From the NCBI GenBank assembly GCA_003279635.1, contig QCHK01000007.1:42059-106058 (forward strand): 64,000 nt of DNA. The letters run 5' to 3'. Position 1 is the stretch's first letter. Every line of letters begins with the position of its first letter. Below, piece after piece: positions 11,506-21,315 of this stretch. The position numbers were made by a program, and so were the translations under genes. The stretch is from Prochlorococcus sp. AG-402-B05 (GTDB lineage Bacteria; Cyanobacteriota; Cyanobacteriia; PCC-6307; Cyanobiaceae). The notes under the pieces are model-generated. The model was not told where the DNA came from. It did no database searches and was given only the letters and a program-made list of their open reading frames with translations.

Positions 11506-12066
11506 CTAAGTGCTAGACCTTCCATCTTTGAGCTTTTTAAAGGGTGAAGCTGAGTAGAATTCGATTAACTCTTTTAATGAGTCTACTTTTTTAAGGGTTT
11601 TAGTTAATGTGTTCAGATCGAGTGCAATATTTTTATTTGGATATGCCTTCAAAAAATCGATCAGATCAATTTTTTGATTGTTATTAAAAGAACTTAGTAA
11701 GAGTCCAGATCTTATAGCTTTAGAACTTAATTTTAAATTAGATATTTTATTAGGATAAATTATTGTAGATAACCTGCCTAAAAAAACTTCTCCTATTTGA
11801 CTGTTCATCAATCTGCTACTTGTTTTGATTGGAAATTTTATTTTTATAGATAGTATCTTATGTAAATTTTTTTCATTTTGGCCGGTAATTTTTATTAGAT
11901 TTTTTAATTTATTGCTAGGTTTTCTTGTTAATTTAAATTGAGACAGCTCTTCTATTTTAATACTTCTACTAAATGTTCCTTTATAAAGAAAAAGGTTTTC
12001 TGCTCCTTTGGCACTTTGATTGAAAAATAATATTAATGGTATAATATATTTATATTTTGAATTCAT
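11506..12066 (-). CDS. DUF1400 exported protein
   Basis: The 186-residue protein has a signal-peptide-like N-terminus (hydrophobic residues about 8-17, then AKGAEN). The rest resembles the cyanobacterial DUF1400 domain, with SIKIEELSQF, MNSQIGEVFLGRLSTIIYP and IDLIDFLKAYPNKNIALDLN. In other cyanobacteria DUF1400 precedes an alpha/beta-hydrolase domain, but no hydrolase domain follows here, so this is a stand-alone version. Function is unknown, and a periplasmic or lumenal location is inferred. It abuts the UbiB-kinase gene, whose last codon ends one base before this gene begins. Confidence 0.7.
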   Translation of the reverse strand: MNSKYKYIIPLILFFNQSAKGAENLFLYKGTFSRSIKIEELSQFKLTRKPSNKLKNLIKITGQNEKNLHKILSIKIKFPIKTSSRLMNSQIGEVFLGRLSTIIYPNKISNLKLSSKAIRSGLLLSSFNNNQKIDLIDFLKAYPNKNIALDLNTLTKTLKKVDSLKELIEFYSASPFKKLKDGRSST

Positions 12067-13923
12067 TTATTGTCTTACGCCAGCCGCAACTTTAACTAAC
12101 CTAACTATTCCTTTTTCTGAAGTTTTTTTCATTAATTCTAAACCCATTCGATAGGTATCTTTAGTTGACAAGATTTTCGGTAATGTTCTAAAAAATATTT
12201 TTCTTTTAAAACCAGATTTCATATTTGACATTTTAAACATTTTCTTTATTGAAGACATATTGATAGCTCGTTTCTTTATTTTAGATGATTTTTCTATAGT
12301 TTTTGAACGAATTTTTGACGGTAATTTTTCATTTAATGTAATTACAGTTTTCCACCCAATAGAGTCTATTTTTGAAGCTATGATATTTACTAATTCATTT
12401 CTAAGAACAATACCTTTTGTTGAAAATAAAAAATCAATTGTTTGATCTAAAATTTTTTCTCCATCTAGTTGTTTTTCTTTTGTAGCGCTTGTTAGAAGAT
12501 CATCTAATCTTTCCAATTTAAGACTATCTTCATCAAAGAGCATTTCTTTTAAACTATCTCTTAATTCTGGATTTTCGTCTTCCATCAGTCTTCTTGCGAA
12601 GTAAGGATATGCAGCTCCTAGTATTTTAAAATTAGGGTCAACACTTAGTGCTATTCCCTCTAAAGTAATTAAAGATCTAATTATTAGTGCATAATAAGGT
12701 GGTAATTTAAAAGGGAATTTATACATAATACCAGACATATCATCTGTAACGGCTTTAAAGTCCATCTTGTTTACGCCAATTTTCAAAGCGCTAGTAAAAA
12801 CACTTTCAAATGCAGGAGAAATGGGAGCTAAATCAACTTCTTCAGATAGAAATCCTAACTGTACAAAATCATTAGAAAGTTTATCAAATCTCCTGTTGAC
12901 AAGATGAACAACAGCTCTAATTAATCCAACCCTAGATTGTTGTGTAATATCACTCATCATACCAAAATCTAAATAACATAATCGTCCATCTTCCATGGCT
13001 AAGATATTTCCTGGATGTGGATCGGCGTGAAAAAAACCGTGTTCGATAAGTTGCTGAAGACTACAACTTACTCCAATTTCAACCATTTCATTTGGATCAA
13101 TTCCTAAATTTTTAACAGCCTCTATATTTGTTAATTTTGTTCCATCTATCCATTCCATTGTAAGTACTCTTCTGCTTGTAGCCTTTCTATAAATTTTTGG
13201 AACCGCAATTTTGTCATTTCCGCTATGGAGATTTTTAAACTTTTCTGCATTGTTTGCTTCATTAACATAATCCATTTCTTCAAAAATTCTCTTACCTAGT
13301 TCATCTATTAATGCAACAAGGTCACTTCTAATAATCCCAATATTGTTTTTAAACCATATTGCTATATTTCTTACTATGTATAAATCTAAAGTGATTTGTT
13401 CTCTTAATCCTGGTCTTTGAATTTTAACAGCAACTTTTTCCCCACTCTTGAGTTTTGCCTTATGTACTTGTCCTAAAGATGCTGCTGAAATAGGTTCTTT
13501 GTCTATCTCTTGAAATATGTTCTCTATTTTATCCTCTAAATCTTTTTCAATACAGGCCATTGCAAGCTCACTTTCAAATCCTGGCAGCTGATCTTGAAGT
13601 TGTGCTAATTCTTCTAAAACCTTTGGTGGAACAATATCTGGCCTGGTTGATAGCGCTTGTCCAGCTTTTATGAATGCTGGTCCTAAATCCACAAGAAGTT
13701 TTGTAAATTCCTTGGCTCTAAAAGTTTTTCTCTCATCTTTTTCTAAGGAGCCAATTAACTTTTCCCATCCAACGCCAACTAAAAATAATCCAATTGGTAA
13801 AAGCGTCTGCCATAGTCTTCGAAGTAGACGAATTGGATTTTTTTTGTAGATTGAGTCAATAGCAGCTGGGTCATACGAAAGTAGACCTGAGGCTTCAATG
13901 AAATCGCTTAATTCCTCGGCCAT
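12067..13923 (-). CDS. ABC1/UbiB-family atypical kinase
   Basis: The 618-residue protein belongs to the UbiB/ADCK atypical kinase family linked to quinone and prenyl-lipid metabolism in membranes. Visible signatures are the family-specific KxGQ motif as AFIKAGQALSTRPDIVP (near residue 87), the Ala-rich loop PISAASLGQVHKAKL, the lysine in VAVKIQRPG, and the catalytic HADPHPGNI plus LDFGMM near residues 300-325. The C-terminal region is basic and extended. Plants and cyanobacteria carry several of these kinases, so which quinone or tocopherol step this one serves cannot be told. It is divergent from recN, 75 bases away. Confidence 0.92.
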   Translation of the reverse strand: MAEELSDFIEASGLLSYDPAAIDSIYKKNPIRLLRRLWQTLLPIGLFLVGVGWEKLIGSLEKDERKTFRAKEFTKLLVDLGPAFIKAGQALSTRPDIVPPKVLEELAQLQDQLPGFESELAMACIEKDLEDKIENIFQEIDKEPISAASLGQVHKAKLKSGEKVAVKIQRPGLREQITLDLYIVRNIAIWFKNNIGIIRSDLVALIDELGKRIFEEMDYVNEANNAEKFKNLHSGNDKIAVPKIYRKATSRRVLTMEWIDGTKLTNIEAVKNLGIDPNEMVEIGVSCSLQQLIEHGFFHADPHPGNILAMEDGRLCYLDFGMMSDITQQSRVGLIRAVVHLVNRRFDKLSNDFVQLGFLSEEVDLAPISPAFESVFTSALKIGVNKMDFKAVTDDMSGIMYKFPFKLPPYYALIIRSLITLEGIALSVDPNFKILGAAYPYFARRLMEDENPELRDSLKEMLFDEDSLKLERLDDLLTSATKEKQLDGEKILDQTIDFLFSTKGIVLRNELVNIIASKIDSIGWKTVITLNEKLPSKIRSKTIEKSSKIKKRAINMSSIKKMFKMSNMKSGFKRKIFFRTLPKILSTKDTYRMGLELMKKTSEKGIVRLVKVAAGVRQ

Positions 13924-13998
13924 TTTAGTATGGCAATGTTCTAAGTCCCTTCTAATCCATTTTACGCTTGCTTTGTGCCTTTTTGGTTGCTTTGAGTT

Positions 13999-15684
13999 AT
14001 GCTAAACAGTCTTTATTTTAAAAATATAGCTTTATTTGGTAACTTAGAGATTGATTTTGATAAGGGATTTACTGCTTTTACGGGGGAAACTGGCTCAGGT
14101 AAATCAATATTTATTGAAACGTTAAATGCTTTATTAGCTAATAAAAAAACTTTTCTAGATAATCGATTGGTCGCCGAAGGGTCTTCTTTTTCATCAATTG
14201 AAGGGGTTTTTTCTGTACAGAAAAACACAAAAGACTGGCTAACAAATCAAGAATTTGGTGTTGATGAAGAATTAATTGTTACAAGGGAATGGCGTTTAAA
14301 AGAAAATAAATATAAATCTAGATTTAGAATTAATGGTGTATTAGTTAACAGAGACCAAATATCTGAATTGAGATCACTTTTGTTTGATTTTACTTTACAA
14401 GGTGATACATATATCTTAAATGATTCATTGCATCAATTAAGCCTATTGGATTCTTTAGGTTTAAAGAAAATTAAGGAATCGATTACCAAAGTAAAGCAAG
14501 ATTGGAATATATGGAATGACTCTAATTTTAGACTAGAGCAAGCGCGAGTTAGAATTAATGATTACAAAAAAGAGTTTGAGGAAATGGAATATATATATCA
14601 AGACTTAGATAAATTAGAATTAGAAGATCCAAACGAACAAGTCAAGTTAGAAATTGATCAGAATCGTTTATCAAATCTTCTAAGATTAAAAGAAGGAGTC
14701 AAATCATTATTAATTCGTTTAAGTGAAAGCTTAGATGAGTATCCATCCATTTTAGACCATGCTAATTTTTGTATTAACGAATTAAAAAGCTTGTCTCAAA
14801 TTGATTCTTCTTTAGAACCTATTTTTGAGAGTTTTTATATGATAACTAATAATCTTAATGACTTAATTTATCAAATTAATGATTACGAAAAAACTTTAGA
14901 TATTGATCCATCTTTTTTAAATGATTTGCAAGTTAGATTATCTACTCTTAAATTCTATCAAAAAAAATATCAAAGAAATATACCAGATCTCATGCGGTAT
15001 AAAAATGAATTAAACAATTCTTTGTCTCTGCAGGATAGTTCTACTAACGTTAATGAGCTTTCTTCTGTTGAAAACAAAAAAAGAACTATAAGAGACAAGT
15101 CTAATAAAGATTTATCAAGTATAAGAAAAATTATTGCTTCAAAACTTGAAGAAAAATTGATTATGAGTTTAAAAAAATTGGGTATACCTAATGTTCGTTT
15201 TAAGGTCATATTTGAAGAATGTGAACCAACAATTAATGGAATTGATAAAGTTAAATTTATGTTTTCAGCAAATCCGGGTATACCTTTAGCACCTCTTTCA
15301 GAAACAGCCTCTGGTGGAGAGAAATCTAGAGTTCTTCTTGCAATAAAGGCAATATTTTCTACATTTGAAGATTGTAATTTATTGATTTTCGATGAAATTG
15401 ATTCAGGCGTTAGTGGATCAATTAGTAGTTACGTAGCAAATTTGCTGAGTGAATTGTCAAAGCATCGGCAGGTTTTTTGCGTGACTCATCAACCTTTAAT
15501 TGCAGCATTTGCTGATAATCATTTCGCTTTTAAAAAGAGTGTTACTGCTGGCCACACAAAGTCTATTGTTACTAATTTAAAGGAAATCCCAGATAGACAA
15601 AGAGAATTGGCTTTATTGGCGGGGGGTGAAATTGTAGAAGCTAATGCTTATGCGGCGAGCTTGCTGGAACATAAGGCTGCATGA
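13999..15684 (+). CDS. recN: DNA repair protein RecN
   Basis: RecN is an SMC-like ATPase acting in double-strand-break repair and recombination. The 561-residue protein has Walker A GETGSGKS (about residues 30-37), a central coiled coil from about 165 to 400, the ABC signature ASGGEKSRVLLAIK and Walker B LLIFDEIDSGVSG near residue 470. The start at MLNSLYFKNIALFG fits the family. uvrA follows 44 bases downstream on the same strand, making a small DNA-repair pair. Confidence 0.95.
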   Translation: MLNSLYFKNIALFGNLEIDFDKGFTAFTGETGSGKSIFIETLNALLANKKTFLDNRLVAEGSSFSSIEGVFSVQKNTKDWLTNQEFGVDEELIVTREWRLKENKYKSRFRINGVLVNRDQISELRSLLFDFTLQGDTYILNDSLHQLSLLDSLGLKKIKESITKVKQDWNIWNDSNFRLEQARVRINDYKKEFEEMEYIYQDLDKLELEDPNEQVKLEIDQNRLSNLLRLKEGVKSLLIRLSESLDEYPSILDHANFCINELKSLSQIDSSLEPIFESFYMITNNLNDLIYQINDYEKTLDIDPSFLNDLQVRLSTLKFYQKKYQRNIPDLMRYKNELNNSLSLQDSSTNVNELSSVENKKRTIRDKSNKDLSSIRKIIASKLEEKLIMSLKKLGIPNVRFKVIFEECEPTINGIDKVKFMFSANPGIPLAPLSETASGGEKSRVLLAIKAIFSTFEDCNLLIFDEIDSGVSGSISSYVANLLSELSKHRQVFCVTHQPLIAAFADNHFAFKKSVTAGHTKSIVTNLKEIPDRQRELALLAGGEIVEANAYAASLLEHKAA

Positions 15685-15728
15685 CGAGCATATTTTTTTA
15701 TACAATTAACTATTAATGTGTTTCCCTA

Positions 15729-18671
15729 ATGGGAAGTTCGAAATCTAGTTCAAAAAAAAATAAATTAAATATTGCTTCTTCTAGTGAAGATGTCATAACT
15801 ATTCGTGGTGCGAGACAACACAATTTAAAAAACGTTGATTTATCTATTCCAAGAAATCAATTGGTCGTTTTTACAGGTGTTAGTGGAAGTGGTAAAAGTT
15901 CTTTAGCTTTTGATACTATTTTTGCTGAAGGACAAAGAAGATATGTTGAGAGTTTGTCTGCTTATGCAAGGCAATTCCTAGGTCAGGTTGATAAACCAGA
16001 TGTTGATTCAATTGAAGGTTTATCGCCAGCAATTTCCATTGATCAAAAATCAACAAGTCATAATCCTCGTTCAACAGTTGGAACGGTTACGGAGATACAA
16101 GATTATTTTCGTCTGCTTTTTGGAAGAGCTGGTGAACCTCATTGCCCTGAGTGCTCTAGGCCAATTAAGCCCCAAAGTATAGATGAGATGGTTGATCAAA
16201 TTAAGACTCTTCCAGAAGGAACTAGATATCAATTACTTGCACCAGTTGTCAGGGGTAAAAAAGGAACACATTCGAAACTATTATCTGGACTTGCTGCAGA
16301 AGGGTTTGTTCGAGTAAGAATTAATAAAGAAGTTAGGGAGTTGGCAGATAATATTGAATTAGATAAAAATCAACTTCATTCTATTGAGGTAGTGGTCGAC
16401 AGATTGATTGCGAGAGAGGGTATTGAAGAGAGATTAACTGATTCATTAAGCACTGCTTTGAAAAGAGGAGATGGTTTAGCAATCGTCGAAGCAGTCCCTA
16501 AAAAGAACGAAGAACTTCCTAAAGGTATTGAAAGAGAAAGATTATTTTCTGAGAATTTTGCTTGTCCAGTTCATGGGGCGGTGATTGAGGAATTATCTCC
16601 AAGATTATTTTCATTTAACAGTCCATATGGAGCTTGTCCTGATTGTCATGGTTTAGGTCATTTAAAAAAATTTACTTGTGAGAGAGTTGTACCTGATCCA
16701 TCGTTACCGGTTTATGCTGCTGTTGCACCATGGAGTGATAAAGATAATTCATATTATTTTTCATTATTATTTTCAGTTGGCGAGGCATTTGGTTTTGAAA
16801 TAAAAACTCCTTGGAAAGATTTAAAAGAGGAGCAAAAAAATATTTTGTTAAATGGTAGTAAAGAACCTATTTTAATAAAAGTAGATAGTAGATATAAGCA
16901 AGATTCTGGATTTAAAAGACCTTTTGAAGGTATTTTACCTATTTTGGAAAGGCAGTTACAGGATGCAAATGGAGAAGCTGTTCGCCAAAAGTTAGAGAAA
17001 TACCTTGAATTAGTTCCTTGTGCAAGCTGTCATGGAAAGAGGTTACGTCCTGAAGCGCTCGCTGTGAAACTTGGACCTTTTGCTATAACTGACCTCACTT
17101 CATCAAGTGTTTCTACCACACTTGAAAATGTTGAAGAATTAATGGGTTTAGAAACAACTAATAATTCAAAGCAATTACTTTCTAATAAACAAAAGAAGAT
17201 TGGGGAATTAGTCCTCAAAGAAATTCGATTACGGCTTCAATTTCTGTTGGATGTTGGACTTGATTATTTAACTTTAGATAGGCCAGCAATGACTCTATCT
17301 GGAGGGGAAGCTCAAAGAATACGACTTGCTACGCAAATAGGTGCTGGTTTAACAGGAGTTCTTTATGTGTTAGATGAACCTAGTATTGGACTACATCAAA
17401 GAGATAATGATCGATTATTGTCTACATTAAAAAAGCTACGTGATCTAGGTAATACTTTGGTTGTTGTTGAACATGATGAAGATACTATAAGAGCAGCTGA
17501 CTATTTGGTAGATATAGGACCCGGTGCAGGAGTGCATGGAGGTGAAATTATTGCTCAAGGAACTCTAGATAGTTTGTTAACAGCAAAAAAATCATTGACT
17601 GGTGCTTATCTTAGCGGACGCTCATCTATTCCTACTCCTACTAGTAGGAGAGATTCTGTACAAAGAAAATTGCGTTTGATTGATTGTAATAAAAATAATT
17701 TAAAAAATGTTTCAGTTGATTTTCCATTAGGCAGATTGGTTGCTGTCACTGGAGTAAGTGGAAGTGGTAAAAGTACTCTTATAAATGAATTACTTCATCC
17801 TGCTTTAAATCACTCTCTAGGCTTGAAAGTTCCTTTTCCAAAAGGCTTAAAAGAACTTAAAGGTATTAAATCTATTGATAAAGTCATTGTTATTGACCAA
17901 TCTCCAATTGGTAGAACCCCAAGATCTAATACTGCTACTTACACAGGTGCATTTGATCCTATACGCCAACTTTTTGCTACCTCTGTTGAAGCAAAAGCGA
18001 GAGGTTATCAAGCAGGTCAATTTAGTTTTAACGTTAAAGGTGGAAGATGCGAAGCTTGTCGTGGTCAAGGTGTAAATGTAATTGAAATGAATTTTCTTCC
18101 TGATGTTTATGTTCAATGTGATGTATGTAAAGGAGCTCGATTTAATCGAGAGACATTACAAGTCAAATATAAAAATTATTCTATTTCCGATGTATTAGAA
18201 ATGACTGTCGAGCAAGCTGTCGATGTTTTTTCTGCAATACCTCAAGCCGCAGATCGATTAAGGACGCTTCTTGATGTTGGGCTTGGATACATTAAACTTG
18301 GTCAACCTGCTCCAACACTGTCTGGAGGAGAAGCTCAAAGAGTAAAACTTGCCACTGAGTTGTCTAGAAGAGCCACTGGTAAAACTCTTTATTTAATTGA
18401 TGAGCCCACAACTGGTTTAAGTTTTTATGATGTTCATAAATTAATGGATGTTATTCAGAGATTGGTAGATAAAGGGAATTCAATTCTTGTTATCGAGCAT
18501 AATTTAGATGTTATTCGGTGTTCAGATTGGATTATTGATATGGGACCTGAAGGAGGTAATCGAGGAGGCGAAATTATTGCTATGGGAACTCCTGAAGAAG
18601 TGGCAACAAATAAAAATAGTCATACAGGTCATTATTTAAAAAAAATTTTAGAAACGCACTCTTCTAGATAA
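15729..18671 (+). CDS. uvrA: Excinuclease ABC subunit A
   Basis: UvrA is the damage-recognition ATPase of nucleotide excision repair, acting with UvrB and UvrC. The 980-residue protein has two ABC modules. The first Walker A is GVSGSGKSSLAFDT near residue 52, and the second is GVSGSGKSTLINELLHP near residue 675. Both have LSGGEAQR signatures. Zinc-binding cysteine pairs are seen in CPDCHGLG and in CEACRGQG with CDVCKGARF. There is a short low-complexity Ser/Lys N-terminus before the first module. The gene is probably co-transcribed with recN. Confidence 0.97.
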   Translation: MGSSKSSSKKNKLNIASSSEDVITIRGARQHNLKNVDLSIPRNQLVVFTGVSGSGKSSLAFDTIFAEGQRRYVESLSAYARQFLGQVDKPDVDSIEGLSPAISIDQKSTSHNPRSTVGTVTEIQDYFRLLFGRAGEPHCPECSRPIKPQSIDEMVDQIKTLPEGTRYQLLAPVVRGKKGTHSKLLSGLAAEGFVRVRINKEVRELADNIELDKNQLHSIEVVVDRLIAREGIEERLTDSLSTALKRGDGLAIVEAVPKKNEELPKGIERERLFSENFACPVHGAVIEELSPRLFSFNSPYGACPDCHGLGHLKKFTCERVVPDPSLPVYAAVAPWSDKDNSYYFSLLFSVGEAFGFEIKTPWKDLKEEQKNILLNGSKEPILIKVDSRYKQDSGFKRPFEGILPILERQLQDANGEAVRQKLEKYLELVPCASCHGKRLRPEALAVKLGPFAITDLTSSSVSTTLENVEELMGLETTNNSKQLLSNKQKKIGELVLKEIRLRLQFLLDVGLDYLTLDRPAMTLSGGEAQRIRLATQIGAGLTGVLYVLDEPSIGLHQRDNDRLLSTLKKLRDLGNTLVVVEHDEDTIRAADYLVDIGPGAGVHGGEIIAQGTLDSLLTAKKSLTGAYLSGRSSIPTPTSRRDSVQRKLRLIDCNKNNLKNVSVDFPLGRLVAVTGVSGSGKSTLINELLHPALNHSLGLKVPFPKGLKELKGIKSIDKVIVIDQSPIGRTPRSNTATYTGAFDPIRQLFATSVEAKARGYQAGQFSFNVKGGRCEACRGQGVNVIEMNFLPDVYVQCDVCKGARFNRETLQVKYKNYSISDVLEMTVEQAVDVFSAIPQAADRLRTLLDVGLGYIKLGQPAPTLSGGEAQRVKLATELSRRATGKTLYLIDEPTTGLSFYDVHKLMDVIQRLVDKGNSILVIEHNLDVIRCSDWIIDMGPEGGNRGGEIIAMGTPEEVATNKNSHTGHYLKKILETHSSR

Positions 18672-18865
18672 TTTTTATTTTTGTATATATTCCTTAATCT
18701 TTAAGATTTGTTTTGTGTGCTTACGATTTGTAAAACTCTAAATATCAAGTGATAGAAAGAATCTTAAAAAATTTGATTACTAAAATAATAATTTCTATGT
18801 TTTCTTTAGATTTACAAAGCAATAAATCAGTTAAGTATCCACAATCTCTTTACTAAGGGTTTTGC

Positions 18866-20995
18866 TTGGGCTTAAGACTTTTACACTTAAATTTGCATGG
18901 TCTAATCCGTTCACATGATCTTGAGTTGGGTAGAGACTCAGATACTGGAGGGCAAACTTTATATGTTTTAGAATTAGTAAAAGGACTTGCAGCAAGACCA
19001 GAAGTTGAAAAAGTCGAACTAATAACAAGATTAATTATTGATAGGAGAGTATCTGCTGATTATTCAAATCCTGTTGAAAAGATATCAAGTAGTGCGGAAA
19101 TTATTCGATTGCCTTTTGGTCCTAAGCGTTATGTGAGGAAGGAGTTGTTATGGCCTTACTTAGATGATTTAGCTGATCGCATAGTTCAAAGATTGCAGAA
19201 AGAAAATAAATTTCCTGATTGGATTCATGCCCATTATGCCGATGCTGGTTATGTAGGAGCATTGGTTAGTCGAAGATTAGGATTACCATTCGTTTTTACT
19301 GGCCATTCATTGGGCCGTGAAAAACTGAGAAGATTATTGGCTGCTGGAATTGATCATGATCAGATAGAGCAAACTTATTCAATTAGCAAAAGAATTGATG
19401 CAGAGGAATTAGCTTTAGCACATGCAAATTTACTTGTCACAAGCACTAAGAACGAATCTGATGAGCAGTACGCTCGCTATGGTCGATTTAGTTCAAAAAA
19501 CGTAGAAATAATTCCACCTGGTGTTGATTTAAATCGCTTTCATTCAGTAGATATTAATTCAAAGGATGAGGAAAAAGAATTAAACAAACTTTTTAACCCT
19601 TTTTTGAGAGATTTAAATCTTCCACCACTTTTAGCTATATCAAGAGCAGTAAGGAGAAAAAATATTCCCGCGTTAATTGAGACTTTTGGACGTTCGTCAA
19701 TTTTGCAGCAAAGACATAATCTTATTTTAATTTTAGGTTGTCGTGAAGATTCTCGTCAGCTTGAGAAACAGCAAAGAGAAGTATTTCAGCAAGTTTTTGA
19801 ATTGGTTGATAAATATAATTTATATGGAAAAGTTGCTTTTCCAAAACAACATAAAAGAGAGCAAATCCCATCAATTTATCGTTGGGCAGCAAATAAAAGG
19901 GGACTATTTGTTAATCCCGCTTTAACTGAGCCATTTGGATTGACATTACTTGAAGCAGCTGCGAGTGGTTTGCCTATGGTAACTACTGATGATGGCGGCC
20001 CAAGGGATATTATTGCTCGTTGTGAAAATGGTCTACTTGTAGATGTAACTGATTTAGAAGCGTTTAGAGATGCTTTAGAGACAGCTGGTTCAAGCTTTTC
20101 TTTATGGAAAAGTTGGAGCAACAATGGAGTTGAGGGAGTAAGCAGGCATTTTAGTTGGGATGCTCATGTTTGTAATTACATTGCATTGATGCAGAAGCGT
20201 CTGAAATTTCTTGCACCTCGACACTGGACACTTGGAAATATTAAAGAAACCACTCCTATCGGTGAAAAAATAATATTTCTTGATTTAGATAATTACCTTG
20301 AGCGATCAAAATCCTTATCAAAATTGAGAAATAAGTTAGAGAATAATTCATTTAATACTGCTGATATCCAATTGGGAATTTTAACTGGAAGATCTATTAA
20401 AGCTGCTCGCTTTAGATATGCAGAAACGCAGCTACCCAAACCTTCTGTATGGATATGTCAAGCTGGTACTGAAATTTATTATTCTGATGAAAATAAATCA
20501 GATATCTTTTGGCAAGATTCAATGACTGTTGATTGGAATCGTAAAGATATAGAAAAGGTTTTGTTTGATTTAAAAGATTACTTAGAGCTTCAATCATCTG
20601 AACATCAAGCTCCTTATAAGGTTAGTTATTTACTAAAACAACCTAGTGATGCAATTTTATCTTTGGTACGAAAAAGAATTAGGCAATCCGGACTTGCTGC
20701 TTCTCCTCATTTAAAATGTCATTGGTACTTAGATGTTGTGCCTTTGCGAGCATCACGAGCAGAAGCTATTAGATACTTGATTTTACGTTGGGGTTTATCT
20801 TTAGAAAAAGTTCTTATAGTAGCAAGTCAGCAAGGAGATGCTGAGTTGATAAGGGGATTAACTACAAGTATTATTCCTCTTGATCATGATGTGTCATTAG
20901 ATGGATTCAAATCTCAACAAAGAGTTTTCTTTTCTGAGGCTGAAGATGGTGTTTTAGATGGTTTAAAGCATTTTCGATTTTTTAAAACTCATTAA
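18866..20995 (+). CDS. spsA: Sucrose-phosphate synthase with C-terminal HAD domain
   Basis: The enzyme makes sucrose-6-phosphate from a nucleotide-glucose and fructose-6-phosphate. Sucrose is a compatible solute and sugar store in Prochlorococcus. Of 709 residues, about 1-445 form a GT-B glycosyltransferase (family GT4) with RDSDTGGQT near the N-terminus, HAHYADAGYVG, FTGHSLGREK and EPFGLTLLEAAASGLP near residue 355. Residues from about 465 resemble sucrose phosphatase (HAD fold): FLDLDNYLERS, then LTGRS. The usual DxDxT motif reads DLDNY, so phosphatase activity is doubtful. The start is a TTG at 18866, chosen because LRLLHLNLHGL is the family N-terminus, with AAGGG just upstream. Confidence 0.93.
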   Translation: MGLRLLHLNLHGLIRSHDLELGRDSDTGGQTLYVLELVKGLAARPEVEKVELITRLIIDRRVSADYSNPVEKISSSAEIIRLPFGPKRYVRKELLWPYLDDLADRIVQRLQKENKFPDWIHAHYADAGYVGALVSRRLGLPFVFTGHSLGREKLRRLLAAGIDHDQIEQTYSISKRIDAEELALAHANLLVTSTKNESDEQYARYGRFSSKNVEIIPPGVDLNRFHSVDINSKDEEKELNKLFNPFLRDLNLPPLLAISRAVRRKNIPALIETFGRSSILQQRHNLILILGCREDSRQLEKQQREVFQQVFELVDKYNLYGKVAFPKQHKREQIPSIYRWAANKRGLFVNPALTEPFGLTLLEAAASGLPMVTTDDGGPRDIIARCENGLLVDVTDLEAFRDALETAGSSFSLWKSWSNNGVEGVSRHFSWDAHVCNYIALMQKRLKFLAPRHWTLGNIKETTPIGEKIIFLDLDNYLERSKSLSKLRNKLENNSFNTADIQLGILTGRSIKAARFRYAETQLPKPSVWICQAGTEIYYSDENKSDIFWQDSMTVDWNRKDIEKVLFDLKDYLELQSSEHQAPYKVSYLLKQPSDAILSLVRKRIRQSGLAASPHLKCHWYLDVVPLRASRAEAIRYLILRWGLSLEKVLIVASQQGDAELIRGLTTSIIPLDHDVSLDGFKSQQRVFFSEAEDGVLDGLKHFRFFKTH

Positions 20996-21046
20996 TTATT
21001 CTATTGGCATGGTTTGTAAGTATTTATATTTTGAAAGAAGTAGATT

Positions 21047-21298
21047 TTATTCTATTTTTTCTTCAAGTATCATTGTAAGTTGTTGATATGGTGCCTCCTC
21101 ACTAACAAACCCCCAATCATTAAAAACTTTTGAATCGATATGGGTGATTATTTGCCGTTTATTTCTTTTTTCTACTTTAAAACCTTCTGCTGACATTTTT
21201 CTCATAAGTCTTGCAGATTCTTCAAATCGAGCGGCCATAGAATCTAATGTTTCACAGTCTTTAGTTAGTCCTTCTTCTTTCCAAGTAAAATAGGTCAT
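21047..21298 (-). CDS. Small conserved-looking protein of unknown function
   Basis: The 83-residue, charged protein has no signal peptide or membrane span, and I do not recognise its family. It begins MTYFTWKEEG and has an amphipathic helical middle (SMAARFEESARLMRKMSAEGF), then a VEKRNKRQIITHID segment that could form a beta hairpin. It lies 17 bases downstream of mraY on the same strand, so it may be transcribed with it. Convergent spsA ends 51 bases away. Codon use looks like its neighbours, supporting a real gene. Confidence 0.6.
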   Translation of the reverse strand: MTYFTWKEEGLTKDCETLDSMAARFEESARLMRKMSAEGFKVEKRNKRQIITHIDSKVFNDWGFVSEEAPYQQLTMILEEKIE

Positions 21299-21315
21299 CT
21301 TTTCAATTTAAAGAG

